A stretch of 64,000 nucleotides of DNA from NCBI GenBank assembly GCA_964555355.1, contig CAZKRY010000002.1:186001-250000 (forward strand), given 5' to 3'. Every line of letters begins with the position of its first letter. The first letter of the stretch is position 1. This DNA comes from CAIKBL01 sp964555355. GTDB lineage: Bacteria; Pseudomonadota; Gammaproteobacteria; Ga0077536. A program made the translations under genes and the position numbers. The notes beneath the pieces are model-generated. The model ran no database searches. It saw nothing but the letters and a program-made list of their open reading frames with translations, and had not been told where the DNA came from. Below, piece by piece: positions 34,969 to 44,728 of this stretch.

Positions 34969-36312
34969 TCAGGCTGGGATGTTGTACTTTTTAAGCAGGT
35001 GATAAACCGTCGGGCGGCTTACGCCCAGCAGGTCGGCTGCCTTGCCTATCTGGCCTCCATTGACGGCCAGCGCGTGTTGGATTGCATTTGCTTCCGCCAA
35101 TTCACGTACTTCGCGGAGCGTCTTAAAGCCAATTGAGCTCGGCGCTTCCAATTCAAGATCGTACGGCTCGATCATCGTACTCTCCGCCATGATAACGGCA
35201 CGTTTAACGCGGTTTTCAAGTTCTCGCACGTTACCCGGCCATTCGTAGACATCGATTGCCGACAAGGCGCTTTGGCTGAAGTCACGCACGTTAGCATTGT
35301 TCAGCGCGCACTGTTTATGAAGGATCGCGCGCGCAATCAATATCGCGTCACCCGGGCGGTCCCTCAGCGGCGGAATCGTTATCGCAACTTCGCTTATCCG
35401 GTAGTACAAATCTTCGCGAAACAAATTCTGACTAATTAGTGCCTTTAAGTTCTTATGCGTCGCACACACCACGCGTGTGTCGACGGCAATCTCTTCACGC
35501 CCCCCGATACGTTCCACCACGCGCTCCTGTAGGAAGCGCAAGAGCTTAGACTGCAGCGACAACGGCAGATCGCCCATTTCGTCGAGAAACAGGGTCCCGC
35601 CATCGGCGAATTCCAATTTCCCCTTGGTCTGCTTCGAGGCGCCGGTGAACGCCCCCTTCTCATATCCGAACAGCTCGCTTTCAAGTAACGTTTCGGGAAT
35701 GGCGGCACAATTGATCGCGATGAACTTCCGATCCTTGCGTGCGGATAAATCGTGAATTGCACGCGCCACCAATTCCTTGCCGGTACCGCTTTCGCCCAAC
35801 ACCAACACCGAGGCCTGCGTTGGCGCAATTTTTTCAACGCGACGGCAAACCTCCAACATCTGAGTCGACCCCGCAATGACGCCCGCCAGGGGTTCGCGTT
35901 TAACGTCCAAAAGACGTCGGTTTTCGGCTTCGAGCTCGAACATTCGCATCGCGCGCGCCACAATCAAGCGTAGGACGTCGGGATCGATCGGCTTTTCATA
36001 AAAGTCATAGGCACCCTGCCCTACGGCGCGTACCGCCACCTCGCGATCGTCGTTGCCGGTGATAACAATGATCTTGGTCGCCGGCGCAATTCGCAGGATA
36101 TCGCTCAATGCTTTTAAACCTTCCGTAGCATTGGCCGGATCCGGGGGTAATCCTAGATCCAGAGTGACTACCGCAGGCTCAAATCGGCGAATGGCGTCGA
36201 GCGCCTCCTCGCGGGTCCCGGCTACCTGAACGTCGTACTCTTCCAACGACCATTTGAGTTGCTTCTGCAAGCCAGGATCATCATCGACGACGACAACATA
36301 GGGTTTCGTCAC
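34969..36312 (-). CDS. prsR: PEP-CTERM-box response regulator PrsR (sigma-54 activator)
   Basis: 447 aa from the chosen start. Receiver domain: Asp10-Asp12 acidic pocket, phospho-acceptor Asp52 in TLDLGLPPDP, Lys near EKPIDPDV. AAA+ domain: GESGTGKE (Walker A), EKGAFTGASKQTKGK with the GAFTGA loop that contacts sigma-54, and GTLFLDEMGDLP (Walker B). A Fis-type helix-turn-helix ends the protein (GKAADLLGVSRPTVYHLLKK). Start: a GTG at 36310-36312 overlaps the prsK stop as GTGA and has GGGAG 8-9 bases upstream; the longer frame to 36378 lies inside prsK. With PrsK it forms the two-component system that drives PEP-CTERM genes through RpoN. Two matching promoters are in this window. Confidence 0.95.
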   Translation of the reverse strand: MTKPYVVVVDDDPGLQKQLKWSLEEYDVQVAGTREEALDAIRRFEPAVVTLDLGLPPDPANATEGLKALSDILRIAPATKIIVITGNDDREVAVRAVGQGAYDFYEKPIDPDVLRLIVARAMRMFELEAENRRLLDVKREPLAGVIAGSTQMLEVCRRVEKIAPTQASVLVLGESGTGKELVARAIHDLSARKDRKFIAINCAAIPETLLESELFGYEKGAFTGASKQTKGKLEFADGGTLFLDEMGDLPLSLQSKLLRFLQERVVERIGGREEIAVDTRVVCATHKNLKALISQNLFREDLYYRISEVAITIPPLRDRPGDAILIARAILHKQCALNNANVRDFSQSALSAIDVYEWPGNVRELENRVKRAVIMAESTMIEPYDLELEAPSSIGFKTLREVRELAEANAIQHALAVNGGQIGKAADLLGVSRPTVYHLLKKYNIPA

Positions 36313-38423
36313 GCGGACTTCTCCCATCCTGGCGGCGGGTCTGAGGCGGCGCGTGACGCTTCGGCTTCCGGGATCCATAGACGAAAGACAGCGCCGCGTC
36401 CCGGGCTGCTCTCGACCGTTAGCCGGCCGCCCATATCGCGCGCCACGTGCAAGCTTTCGTACACACCTATTCCCATGCCGCCTTTACCCTTTGTCGTCTC
36501 GAATGGCTTGAACAACCGATTTTGAATGAATTCTGGCGTCATTCCGCATCCGCTGTCAGTGACCTCAATCACGACGTGGTGGTCTATCCGCGCCACGCGC
36601 ACACTGACGTGACCATCCTCCGGCGTCGCTTCCTGTGCATTCTGCAATAGATGCTCAAGCGTCGCTAACAATCGGTCGCGATTGCCGAATACTCGGGTGC
36701 CCACTTGGACAAGTTCGAGTGACGGGCGTGGTAGCCTGTTAGCGGCATTTTTTACCGCTTCCTGTACCGCTCTATCGATATCTAGCAAATCGGTCGGTCC
36801 GGCGTGGGTGTGTTTCAAATTGTTCAACATGCGGTTCATCTTGGCGACCGCGTCGCCAATGGTGTTGAATGCATCGGCAATGAATTCCGGATTGCCGCCA
36901 TGGCGTTCAGCATTACGCGTGACCAAAGAGAGTTGCGCAACAACATTTTTGAGGTCGTGCACGAGAAACGCGGAAAGTCGATTAAAGGCATCGAATTGTC
37001 GCGAATCGGTGAGTTCTTCAGTCGCGTGCATGAGCGCCAAATAGCTCGCCGCCTGCCGTCCGAGCGTGCCGAGCAATGTACGATCCTCCCAGGACAAGCG
37101 CTGCTGCGCCCGCGGTTCACACAAGAGCAAGATCGCGAGTAACTCATCACGGTGCACAATCGGTACCAGTAACCAAGCGCGAGGGAATTCCAGCAGCCAC
37201 ATCGGAACTCGCGACGATCCATCGATCGTCGCGTCCTCGGCTTCGGCCCGCACGTCGATAATTAAATTACCGGGTTTGAGCGCGCCGATAATCGGATGGT
37301 CGGACGGAATTTCACGCAGGACCTGTCCATCGACCTCCCAATTCGCCGCGACGACGAAGGCATCATTAACGCTTTTCTGCCACATAACCGCACCAGTGGC
37401 ATCCATGATGTCGGCGACTGCGCGCAGCATGGTCTCCCGCAACTCACCGGGGTTCGTATCCCCCTGCGACAGTCGGTTGGTGAACGATAACCAGACTTCG
37501 CCGTAGTCGTACTTATTGCGATAAAAGTGTTTCGATAAAAATAGCTTAAGGCGCGAACGAATTCCCGCCGATCCGATGATGACGATCAGCAGCAACAGAC
37601 CAGCGAACGAAAATACAAACCTGAGCGCAGTGCCCCATTCACCGCCAACCGTGCGGAGGTAGTAGCCGGCGCCGGCCATGACGAGCAAGTAAACGCCAAC
37701 CCCAAGCAGTGCGGTGCTGTGAAAAACGATTTGCCGGGATACGAAAAGATTCGTTTTCCATTCGCGATTGCGCGCGGCGGCGACGGCAATCAATGGCACC
37801 GCAATCGCGTTTGCCGCGCCGCGTCCCGTCCATATCGCGTTGTCGATGCGGTTGAACAACACCGCATCGGCATAAAGCACGAAGTCATACGCGAATATGG
37901 CGCCTATCCCAAGACATAAATACTTCACCGCCCAACGTCGATCGGCACTGGTATTGCGAAACAACTGCTCGACAAGCATCAAACCAACCACGGAATACAT
38001 TAAAAACGTCGTTAAGATGACTTTAGATATCCATGGGTTCGACCGGATCGCGTCATTGACTTGCGCGGTAAGCAGCACGCCCAACATCACCGTTGAGCCC
38101 AAGAGCAAGACATATCTGGTCTGTCGCAGACGCGTGTCGCGCGAAGATGCTTCGCGAAGATTTTGCCGCAAAATCGCAAACAGCAGCCCGAACCAGGCGA
38201 GCGAGCGAGCCACTTCAACGAACGATAAGACAAACGGAGAAATCGCGGCCATGTAGCCGCCGGTGGCGAGATACTGCGTCGCGAGCCAGACGGCCGAACT
38301 CGCGCTAGTGATCACCAACCAACGTCCAATTGACGAGTGATCGCGTCCAATCAACAATGAGACCGTGAAGGCCAGAAAGCTCGCCGCGCCGAGCGCCGAG
38401 GAAACGGTCTGAAAATCCGGCAT
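36309..38423 (-). CDS. prsK: XrtA/PEP-CTERM system histidine kinase PrsK
   Basis: 704 aa. Residues 1-290 hold about eight membrane helices, a GAF-like domain spans roughly 320-470, then the kinase core. The H-box FLVHDLKNVVAQL has the phospho-acceptor His489. The ATPase domain has the N-box LEHLLQNAQEATP, G1 DSGCGMT and G2 KGKGGMGIGVYE. Both the H-box HDLKN and the layout are characteristic of PrsK. The signal is unknown. prsR overlaps its stop codon by 4 bases. The gene is 206 bases downstream of the sugar-transferase gene; no strong ribosome-binding site is seen at the ATG. Confidence 0.95.
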   Translation of the reverse strand: MPDFQTVSSALGAASFLAFTVSLLIGRDHSSIGRWLVITSASSAVWLATQYLATGGYMAAISPFVLSFVEVARSLAWFGLLFAILRQNLREASSRDTRLRQTRYVLLLGSTVMLGVLLTAQVNDAIRSNPWISKVILTTFLMYSVVGLMLVEQLFRNTSADRRWAVKYLCLGIGAIFAYDFVLYADAVLFNRIDNAIWTGRGAANAIAVPLIAVAAARNREWKTNLFVSRQIVFHSTALLGVGVYLLVMAGAGYYLRTVGGEWGTALRFVFSFAGLLLLIVIIGSAGIRSRLKLFLSKHFYRNKYDYGEVWLSFTNRLSQGDTNPGELRETMLRAVADIMDATGAVMWQKSVNDAFVVAANWEVDGQVLREIPSDHPIIGALKPGNLIIDVRAEAEDATIDGSSRVPMWLLEFPRAWLLVPIVHRDELLAILLLCEPRAQQRLSWEDRTLLGTLGRQAASYLALMHATEELTDSRQFDAFNRLSAFLVHDLKNVVAQLSLVTRNAERHGGNPEFIADAFNTIGDAVAKMNRMLNNLKHTHAGPTDLLDIDRAVQEAVKNAANRLPRPSLELVQVGTRVFGNRDRLLATLEHLLQNAQEATPEDGHVSVRVARIDHHVVIEVTDSGCGMTPEFIQNRLFKPFETTKGKGGMGIGVYESLHVARDMGGRLTVESSPGRGAVFRLWIPEAEASRAASDPPPGWEKSA

Positions 38424-38629
38424 GGCGCTCAGTTCTTACTCAGGCCGGGATGAGCATGCAAGGTCGCGACTCCGGAAGAAGCGTATGGTGGTGTCCACCC
38501 CTCGCCTTCGCGTTCAATAACTCGGCACGGCAGTTCGCCCTGCAGGTTATGTCTACGCTCTTTACGTTAATCACCGGCGGGCGAGTTGCTTCGTAGCTGA
38601 AGGCGTGGCACCTGATACAAGCGCGCGGA

Positions 38630-40042
38630 TCAGCGCGCGCCTTTGCCCCAAAGTATAACTTGAATCGTCTGCAGCAAAATGTTGATGTCGAGAAAAACGC
38701 TGTAGTTCTTTAGATAGTAAAGATCGAATTGGAGTTTTTCTCGAGAATCCTTGATGGACGACCCGTACGGATACGAAACCTGGGCCCAACCGGTGATGCC
38801 TGGTTTCATGTGATGCCGTAGATCGTAATAAGGAATGGCTTGAGCGAGTTCCGCCACAAACTCCGGGCGTTCGGGCCGCGGGCCGACGAAACTCATTTCA
38901 CCCTTCAAAACATTGATCAACTGCGGTAGTTCATCGATCCGGAATTTACGAATAATGCGTCCGACACGCGTGATGCGATCATCTTCACGCTTGGCCCACA
39001 CGGCGCGACCGTCGCTCTCCGCGTCCGTGCGCATGCTCCGGAACTTGTAAACCTGGAAGGGCTTGCCGCGCAAACCCACGCGCTGTTGGCGGTAAAAAAT
39101 CGGCGCGCCGGTTTCCAGCAAAATTGCGATTGCCGTGAGCGCAATGATGGGGGCGGTCACTGTGAAAAGTATCAGTGAAAGCAGGATATCGAGAATCCGC
39201 TTCTCCGTTTTGCGCAACACCGCCTGAGTGACCCCATCGGAGAAAATAAAGCTACTGGGATGTAGCGCATCCAGGCGAATTTTGCCGAGCTGGCGCTCCA
39301 AAAAGACGCCTTCTTCCAGGATACGAAAACCATGGAGCTTGCAGTCAAGCATCTCATCAACCGGCAGGCCGCGGCGCCGGTCGTCGATCGCAACCACGAT
39401 TTCATCCACCGCGAAACGTTCGGCGAGTTCCCGTAGCGAGGTATTGGGGCGAATGACCCTCGATTCGCTGACGAGCGGGGAATCGAGGCCTAGATCGACA
39501 AAACCAACGAGCGAAATTCCGACACGGTCCGAAGCCCGCCTAAGGTTCTCAATTTGACGCGCCCGTTCGCCGACACCGAGCACTAATACTCGTCTTGCGA
39601 AGCGGGCGTCGGTGGTCGCCGAACAAACCAACCGACAGGTCGCGATCCCGATGAACGAACTCACCAAAGCGACGCCGAAGGGCGCACCGTGCGGCAACAA
39701 CGAAGGCGTCGTGAGATAAAACAAACCCATGACGCAAAACCCAACCAGAAAGCTCAGCAACAGCCGCAATAGCACTGCGTGCGGGCCGTCGCGTTGATCA
39801 CGCTGGTAAAAGCCCATCGCGATCATTCCGCATAGCATCGCTGCCGAGAACGCACATGCCTTGGCCCATAGGGGTAAATCGGATTGAACCAACGCGGTTT
39901 CATGCAGGTGCATGGCAGGCATGGTCTCGAGCGCGAGACCAATCATCGCCCCGACGTAGATAGAGACGACCAATATCAAGGTCTCGGCCAAACCAAGCAA
40001 CAGCAAGGTGACAGGGATGTAGTGTCTGAAAAGTCTTAACAT
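38630..40042 (-). CDS. XrtA-type polyprenyl-phosphate sugar phosphotransferase (initiating transferase)
   Basis: About 470 aa. Four to five membrane helices in residues ~5-125, a CoA-binding/Rossmann-like domain (RRVLVLGVGERARQIENL), then another helix (about 275-300) and the bacterial sugar transferase catalytic domain (YRQQRVGLRGKPFQVYKFRS, FRIDELPQLINVLKGEMSFV, GPRPERPEF, LRHHMKPGITGWAQV). It would start the exopolysaccharide repeat by placing a sugar phosphate on undecaprenyl phosphate. Start: the ATG at 40040-40042 precedes a typical N-terminus; the frame is open to 40072. A sigma-54 promoter lies about 85 bases upstream. Confidence 0.92.
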   Translation of the reverse strand: MLRLFRHYIPVTLLLLGLAETLILVVSIYVGAMIGLALETMPAMHLHETALVQSDLPLWAKACAFSAAMLCGMIAMGFYQRDQRDGPHAVLLRLLLSFLVGFCVMGLFYLTTPSLLPHGAPFGVALVSSFIGIATCRLVCSATTDARFARRVLVLGVGERARQIENLRRASDRVGISLVGFVDLGLDSPLVSESRVIRPNTSLRELAERFAVDEIVVAIDDRRRGLPVDEMLDCKLHGFRILEEGVFLERQLGKIRLDALHPSSFIFSDGVTQAVLRKTEKRILDILLSLILFTVTAPIIALTAIAILLETGAPIFYRQQRVGLRGKPFQVYKFRSMRTDAESDGRAVWAKREDDRITRVGRIIRKFRIDELPQLINVLKGEMSFVGPRPERPEFVAELAQAIPYYDLRHHMKPGITGWAQVSYPYGSSIKDSREKLQFDLYYLKNYSVFLDINILLQTIQVILWGKGAR

Positions 40043-40125
40043 TAATTGCCCATGAGTTGCCGAACGCGGCAATGCGAGTTTCGGACCTTTGATTGTTATT
40101 GGTGGTCTCTGTAGCTCCTAACGCA

Positions 40126-40140
40126 GCAAACCGCGTGCCA
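40126..40140 (-). promoter_or_regulatory. Sigma-54 (-24/-12) promoter of the initiating sugar transferase
   Basis: On the minus strand the sequence is TGGCACGCGGTTTGC, an exact TGGCAC-N5-TTGC match, followed by TGCG. The predicted transcription start is near 40114, about 72 bases before the ATG. It is nearly identical to the promoter of the PEP-CTERM gene (shared TGGCACGC...TTGCT). An imperfect dyad GTCCGTCGC-N6-GCGGCGGAC at 40271-40294 sits about 130 bases upstream, a sensible place for PrsR binding. Confidence 0.85.
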
Positions 40141-40387
40141 ATTCCGCCTAAGCCACGAGACGCCTGATTTGAGTCATACGAAGTGCGACGTACGGCTCAA
40201 TTGCTCGCCGCAAAGCCCGGCAAAGCGAGGCGGTACGCCACGACTGCTACCAGCGAATTTCCGTTAGCAAGTCCGTCGCCCACAAGCGGCGGACAGTCAC
40301 CACGAGTATCACAGCATCGCGCTGTCGCTAACTGACGACATTCGTCCCGACTGGACATTTTTCGGCAGGTTGGGAATTAACTGAAGA

Positions 40388-40414
40388 GCCCCTCAGATTG
40401 GGGAGCTCAGGGGC
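40388..40414 (-). terminator. Possible terminator of the glmS-phosphorelay operon
   Basis: Stem GCCCCT/AGGGGC around a 15-base loop, followed on the minus strand by TCTTCAGTTAATT. It is about 30 bases past the hybrid-kinase stop. The long loop and imperfect T-tract make this a weak call. Confidence 0.35.
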
Positions 40415-40441
40415 GCGATGGCTAGATTGTGTGCTTGGCCG

Positions 40442-42955
40442 TCACGCGCTGGCCCATTGCTGGTCCAGCATGTCGAGCAGGGTTTTTTTCTTAATCGGTT
40501 TAGTCATGTGCGCAGTACAGCCTGCCAATAGGCTGCGATCGATTTCTTCTTTCACCGCATGCGCGGTTAACGCGATGATCGGCATCGCTTGCAGTCCCAG
40601 TGTTGTCTCGCGCAATCGGATCGCGCGCGTCGCTTCATGCCCGTCCATGATTGGCATTTGGATGTCCATCAACACTAGGTCAAATTGCTCTTCCGCGCAG
40701 CGCGTGACGGCTGCGGCACCGTCTTCAACTTCGGTGACCTCGTAGGGTTCGTTTTTCAGATAAGCGCGAACCAACAGCCGGTTATCGGCGTTGTCTTCGG
40801 CCAGCAAAATCCGGCGCGTCGGCGCCTTGCGCGTCTCCGCGCTGCGCTTCGCGACATCAGCGGATTCCTCGGTCAGGATTTTGCCTAGTGCGAAGTAGAG
40901 ATCCTTCCGTTTGACCGGTTTGACCAAATATCCACCGAGATTGAGTTGCCGAGCGCGGGCAACATCTTCCACCAGATTGGACGACGTCAGCATCAAGACA
41001 CGTCGCGCATTGATGCCTTCCTGTAACATGAGTTCGACCGCGCTAAAGCCGTCCATCTCGGGCATCTGCGAATCACAGAGGACGATATCGAATCCGCCCT
41101 CGGGGACTTTTGCGGCGCAGGCGCGCAACGCCTCGCGCCCGGTTTCCGCTTCGACGACGCGCGCCCCGGCGCGGCCAAGCGTTTGCGCAAGAATGAGCCG
41201 GTTGGTCGAATTGTCATCAACGATCAGCACGGATTTCCCGGCCACTTTGGGCGGCTCCGCCGCCAACGTTTGGTTGACGGTGCCGATCGGCAAGGTCACT
41301 TCCGTCACAAATCGACTGCCCACGCCGAGCGTGCTTTCCGCCCAGATTTTGCCGCCCATCATTTCCGCCAGCCGTTTGGAGATCGCAAGACCAAGGCCCG
41401 TGCCACCGAAACGCCGCGTGGTGGAGGAATCCACCTGCGTAAAATTCTCGAAAATGGATTCGAGTTTGGAGCTTGGAATGCCAATTCCGGAATCTTTGAC
41501 AAAAAAACGCAAGGTCGCCTGCTGCACGCTTTGCGCGATCACTTCAGCGCCCAGCAAAATTTCGCCTCGCTCGGTAAATTTGACTGCATTGCCTAGCAGG
41601 TTCAGCAGGATTTGGCGCAAGCGCGCCGGATCCCCCACCAATGCTTCGGGCACTTCCGGGGCGATGTTAACCGCCAGTTCAAGCCCCTTGGCCGAGGTCT
41701 TAAGCGCGTAGATGTCGGCTGCTTGCTCGAATAGATCGCGCAAATCAAAATCAATCGCCTCGAGCGATAATTGGCCCGCTTCGATTTTGGACAGATCCAA
41801 AATGTCATTGACTAAACTCAACAGCGCTTCACCGGCGTTTTTGAAGACGCCGACATAGCGTGTTTGTTCGCTATTGAGCGCGGTATCGCCGAGTAGCTCG
41901 GCCATGCCGATAATTGCATTGAGCGGCGTTCTGATTTCATGGCTCATGCTGGCCAAGAAATCCGATTTGACTTTAGAGGCGGTGAGCGCCTCGTCGCGGG
42001 CAAGCGAAAGTTCGTAGGTTTGTCGGTTTACTTGTTCTTCGATCACACGATTACGCGCCGCGAGCTCACGCATCTGTAGATCCTTGGCCCGCGCCAGCGC
42101 AATCAGTAAAAGCGTGACACCAATGCTCAGAATAAGCCCGGTCGCAAGGAGGGGTTTATCCAGATCGCTCCAGTGCAAATCGCGGCTCGCTTGTAGCCGA
42201 AGGGAATAGCGATCGAAGCGAATTTGATTCGAATCCTCCAGTATCTTGAGTGCGCCGCCCGCCGTGGCTTTCGGTTTGCGGACAAGTAGTCGGCGTCCTC
42301 CCAGGCCTTCGGACTCCAGTAAAAAGTCATAACTCAGCGCGGCGTCCGCCACCTTCGAACCCAACAGCGCTTGCCCATCCAGGGTCACCATGACCATCCC
42401 CAACAATGGAGAAGCAGTCGAGCCCGACCCCACGATGCGCCGAGCCAACGTATACCCAGCCGGCGCGGTGACATCTTCGGCCAACGAAATCGGTAGCGAA
42501 GAATTGAGCTCAAGTGCGCTTCGTAGGTCTGCCGCAGTGGAGTCTGAGGCATCAAGCGGCAGTGTGGCTGGCAACTCCCGTGCATTGGGATCGCCACAAT
42601 GTTGAAAACGTACCAACGTTCGATCTTGAATCCGGTACCAGGTGAGGCGTCGCAAGTAAGGCTGCGCACTCAGCGCATCCGCGCAGTACGCCGCAAACAC
42701 GGTAGATGACGGTAATGCGTCGGCGCTTGCGCCCAGAAATCTCGCGGTGCCATCCAATGTCGCATCCGCCGCCTGTGCTTGGGTGCGCGCGGCCTCCTCA
42801 AACGAGACTAATTCGAAAGCAAAGGCGCGAGTCGCGGAGCCCACCGCGTTGTTCCAGGCCATGGTCATCAGTGCGGCCGAGAACGATAAACCGAGTGCAG
42901 CCGCCACCGAGTAAAAAAACCAAACCGAAGACTGTTGCTGGGGTGACGATATCAT
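40442..42955 (-). CDS. Hybrid sensor histidine kinase with two receiver domains
   Basis: 837 aa. Two membrane helices (about 12-35 and 268-290) flank a CHASE-like periplasmic sensor. A coiled coil leads to the dimerisation/phospho-acceptor domain FLASMSHEIRTPLNAIIGMA with His339. The ATPase domain has GNAVKFTERGEI, KDSGIGIP and FGGTGLGLAI. REC1 (about 585-700) has the acceptor Asp in VLCDSQMPEMDG; REC2 (about 715-830) in VLMDIQMPIMDG. With the Hpt protein encoded 36 bases upstream and the NtrC-type regulator before that, it forms a multistep phosphorelay. The stimulus is unknown. Confidence 0.93.
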   Translation of the reverse strand: MISSPQQQSSVWFFYSVAAALGLSFSAALMTMAWNNAVGSATRAFAFELVSFEEAARTQAQAADATLDGTARFLGASADALPSSTVFAAYCADALSAQPYLRRLTWYRIQDRTLVRFQHCGDPNARELPATLPLDASDSTAADLRSALELNSSLPISLAEDVTAPAGYTLARRIVGSGSTASPLLGMVMVTLDGQALLGSKVADAALSYDFLLESEGLGGRRLLVRKPKATAGGALKILEDSNQIRFDRYSLRLQASRDLHWSDLDKPLLATGLILSIGVTLLLIALARAKDLQMRELAARNRVIEEQVNRQTYELSLARDEALTASKVKSDFLASMSHEIRTPLNAIIGMAELLGDTALNSEQTRYVGVFKNAGEALLSLVNDILDLSKIEAGQLSLEAIDFDLRDLFEQAADIYALKTSAKGLELAVNIAPEVPEALVGDPARLRQILLNLLGNAVKFTERGEILLGAEVIAQSVQQATLRFFVKDSGIGIPSSKLESIFENFTQVDSSTTRRFGGTGLGLAISKRLAEMMGGKIWAESTLGVGSRFVTEVTLPIGTVNQTLAAEPPKVAGKSVLIVDDNSTNRLILAQTLGRAGARVVEAETGREALRACAAKVPEGGFDIVLCDSQMPEMDGFSAVELMLQEGINARRVLMLTSSNLVEDVARARQLNLGGYLVKPVKRKDLYFALGKILTEESADVAKRSAETRKAPTRRILLAEDNADNRLLVRAYLKNEPYEVTEVEDGAAAVTRCAEEQFDLVLMDIQMPIMDGHEATRAIRLRETTLGLQAMPIIALTAHAVKEEIDRSLLAGCTAHMTKPIKKKTLLDMLDQQWASA

Positions 42956-42991
42956 TGATCGGTGTTCCCGGCCTCCGAGGCGGAGTTCTGC

Positions 42992-43294
42992 CTAACCAAA
43001 CACAGGTTTGACCCGAGACAAATACGCCGCAAGTTGCTCGGTAAGCGCGCGAATCTTGCTGGCGTCACGCACCAGCGCCGCTTCTTCTAATTCGCCACCG
43101 AGTTCGGTGATGGGATCGAAACCGTAGCCGCCTCCCGCGCCCTTCATCGAGTGTCCCAAAATGCGGATTGCTTGATAGTCGCCGCTACTCAGCGCGGCCG
43201 TGAGTGACTGTACGTCGCGCCTACGATTAGCGAGAAATCCGGGAATCAGGTCCGCGAGATCGGGATCGATTTGCACAAGAATTTCGTCACTCAT
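42992..43294 (-). CDS. Stand-alone Hpt phosphotransfer protein
   Basis: 100 aa, a helical histidine phosphotransfer protein. The acceptor His48 sits in RILGHSMKGAGGGYGF. It would carry phosphate from the REC domains of the adjacent hybrid kinase to another regulator, plausibly the sigma-54 activator encoded 51 bases upstream. The weak ribosome-binding site GGA is 8 bases from the ATG. Confidence 0.9.
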   Translation of the reverse strand: MSDEILVQIDPDLADLIPGFLANRRRDVQSLTAALSSGDYQAIRILGHSMKGAGGGYGFDPITELGGELEEAALVRDASKIRALTEQLAAYLSRVKPVFG

Positions 43295-43345
43295 GTTGTA
43301 TCCAATTCGCGCGAGCCTCGATACCGCCCACCGGCCGCACCAATG

Positions 43346-44716
43346 TTACAAACCGGCGTCGGCACGGAATTGCGCAGCATCGATCCCGTGCTGCTCGAGA
43401 AGCTTGTAGAACTCTGTCCGGTTGCGCCCCGCGATGCGCGCGGCGGTTGCAACATTGCCCCCCGCTACCTGCATCACACTCACCAGATACTTGCGCTCAA
43501 AATCGTCGCGCGCGTCTTTCAACGTTTGCATGCGCGCGGGCTCGCCGCGTAGCGCGCGCTGCGCCATCGCCACTGACACGACATCACCCTTGGTCAAGGT
43601 CGCGCATTGCTCGACCACATTGCTCAATTGGCGCACATTACCCGGCCAGCTCGCCTTCGTTAAGTAGTCTATCGCGTCGGGTTCAAAGCGTTTGGCGCGC
43701 GTGCCTGATTTCTCGGCAAGGCGCGTTAAGAAGTGCTCTAGCAGCAGCGGTATATCCTCACGGCGCTCGGCGAGCGTTGGGAGCCGCAGCGGCACAACGT
43801 TTAGCCGGTAGTAAAGGTCTTCACGGAACTCGCCGGCTTTAACGAGCGCTTCGAGATCCTGGTGCGTTGCCGAGAGGATGCGAACGTCTACCGGAATGCC
43901 TTTGATGGCGCCGACGGGCCGTACCTCGCGGTCTTGAATCACGCGTAACAGTTTTACTTGGAGCGACAACGGCATATCGCCGATTTCGTCCAAGAAAAGC
44001 GTGCCTCCGGTAGCTGCGAGGAACAAACCTTCATGGCGCGAATTCGCTCCGGTAAAGGCCCCTTTTTCATGACCGAATAGTTCGGATTCCAATAGCTGCT
44101 CTGGGATCGCACCGCAATTAATACCGATAAACGGCGCCTCCCGCCGCGGGCTCCCCAAATGGATGGCGCGCGCCAGGACCTCTTTGCCGGTGCCGGTCTC
44201 GCCGTTAATGAACACCGAGATATCGCCGGCGGCGAGCAATTCCGCTTCTTCGAGGAGTTCGCGCATGATCGCGCTCTTATGCACCAAGCCGGGTGCGAAA
44301 TCTCCGCTATGCGCGCGTCTGCCGCGCGCCTGAGCGATTAGGCTTTCCACTTCGCGTAGCACTTCTTCTTTCTTCGGTGGCTTTAGCAGGAACGCGGCGG
44401 TGCCAAGGTGCGTCGCTTTGATCGCATCCGGGATCTGTGCTTGGCCGCTCAGCATGATGACCGGCAGTCTTGGATACAGCGATTGGACTTCGGTCAACAA
44501 CGCCAAGCCATCCATGCCTTCCATGAACAAATCGGTTAGGACGACGTCCGGACGCGCTATCGCGAGCTGCGTCAGCGCCTCGGCGCCGCTTTGCACCGAG
44601 CGCGTGCGAAAGCCGGCTTGCCGCAGCCACACTGCCAACAGATTGAGGATGTCAGGGTCGTCGTCGACCAACAGCACCGAACCGGACGGCGCGGAAGCGT
44701 CTTGCACTACCGACAT
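43346..44716 (-). CDS. NtrC-family sigma-54 response regulator
   Basis: 456 aa. Receiver domain with LVDDDPDILNLL and the acceptor Asp in VLTDLFMEGMDG. AAA+ domain with NGETGTGKE (Walker A), EKGAFTGANSRHEG (GAFTGA) and GTLFLDEIGDMP (Walker B). A Fis-like helix-turn-helix closes the protein (NVATAARIAGRNRTEFYKLL). It should activate RpoN-dependent promoters when phosphorylated. It starts 12 bases after glmS and precedes the Hpt and hybrid-kinase genes, so all are probably one transcript. Distinct from PrsR; its targets are unknown. Confidence 0.93.
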   Translation of the reverse strand: MSVVQDASAPSGSVLLVDDDPDILNLLAVWLRQAGFRTRSVQSGAEALTQLAIARPDVVLTDLFMEGMDGLALLTEVQSLYPRLPVIMLSGQAQIPDAIKATHLGTAAFLLKPPKKEEVLREVESLIAQARGRRAHSGDFAPGLVHKSAIMRELLEEAELLAAGDISVFINGETGTGKEVLARAIHLGSPRREAPFIGINCGAIPEQLLESELFGHEKGAFTGANSRHEGLFLAATGGTLFLDEIGDMPLSLQVKLLRVIQDREVRPVGAIKGIPVDVRILSATHQDLEALVKAGEFREDLYYRLNVVPLRLPTLAERREDIPLLLEHFLTRLAEKSGTRAKRFEPDAIDYLTKASWPGNVRQLSNVVEQCATLTKGDVVSVAMAQRALRGEPARMQTLKDARDDFERKYLVSVMQVAGGNVATAARIAGRNRTEFYKLLEQHGIDAAQFRADAGL

Positions 44717-44728
44717 TGCTGCAATCGA

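Larger units (their letters stand above)
40043..40441. other. Intergenic region upstream of the initiating sugar transferase
   Basis: About 400 bases without a gene. It holds the sigma-54 promoter (40126-40140), the upstream dyad (40271-40294) and, near the hybrid-kinase stop, a hairpin at 40388-40414. Nothing else supported. Confidence 0.55.

Noticed and set aside
40911..41711. 266-codon plus-strand frame
   Set aside because: Shadow of the hybrid kinase; Ser/Arg/Thr-rich, no domain, no ribosome-binding site.
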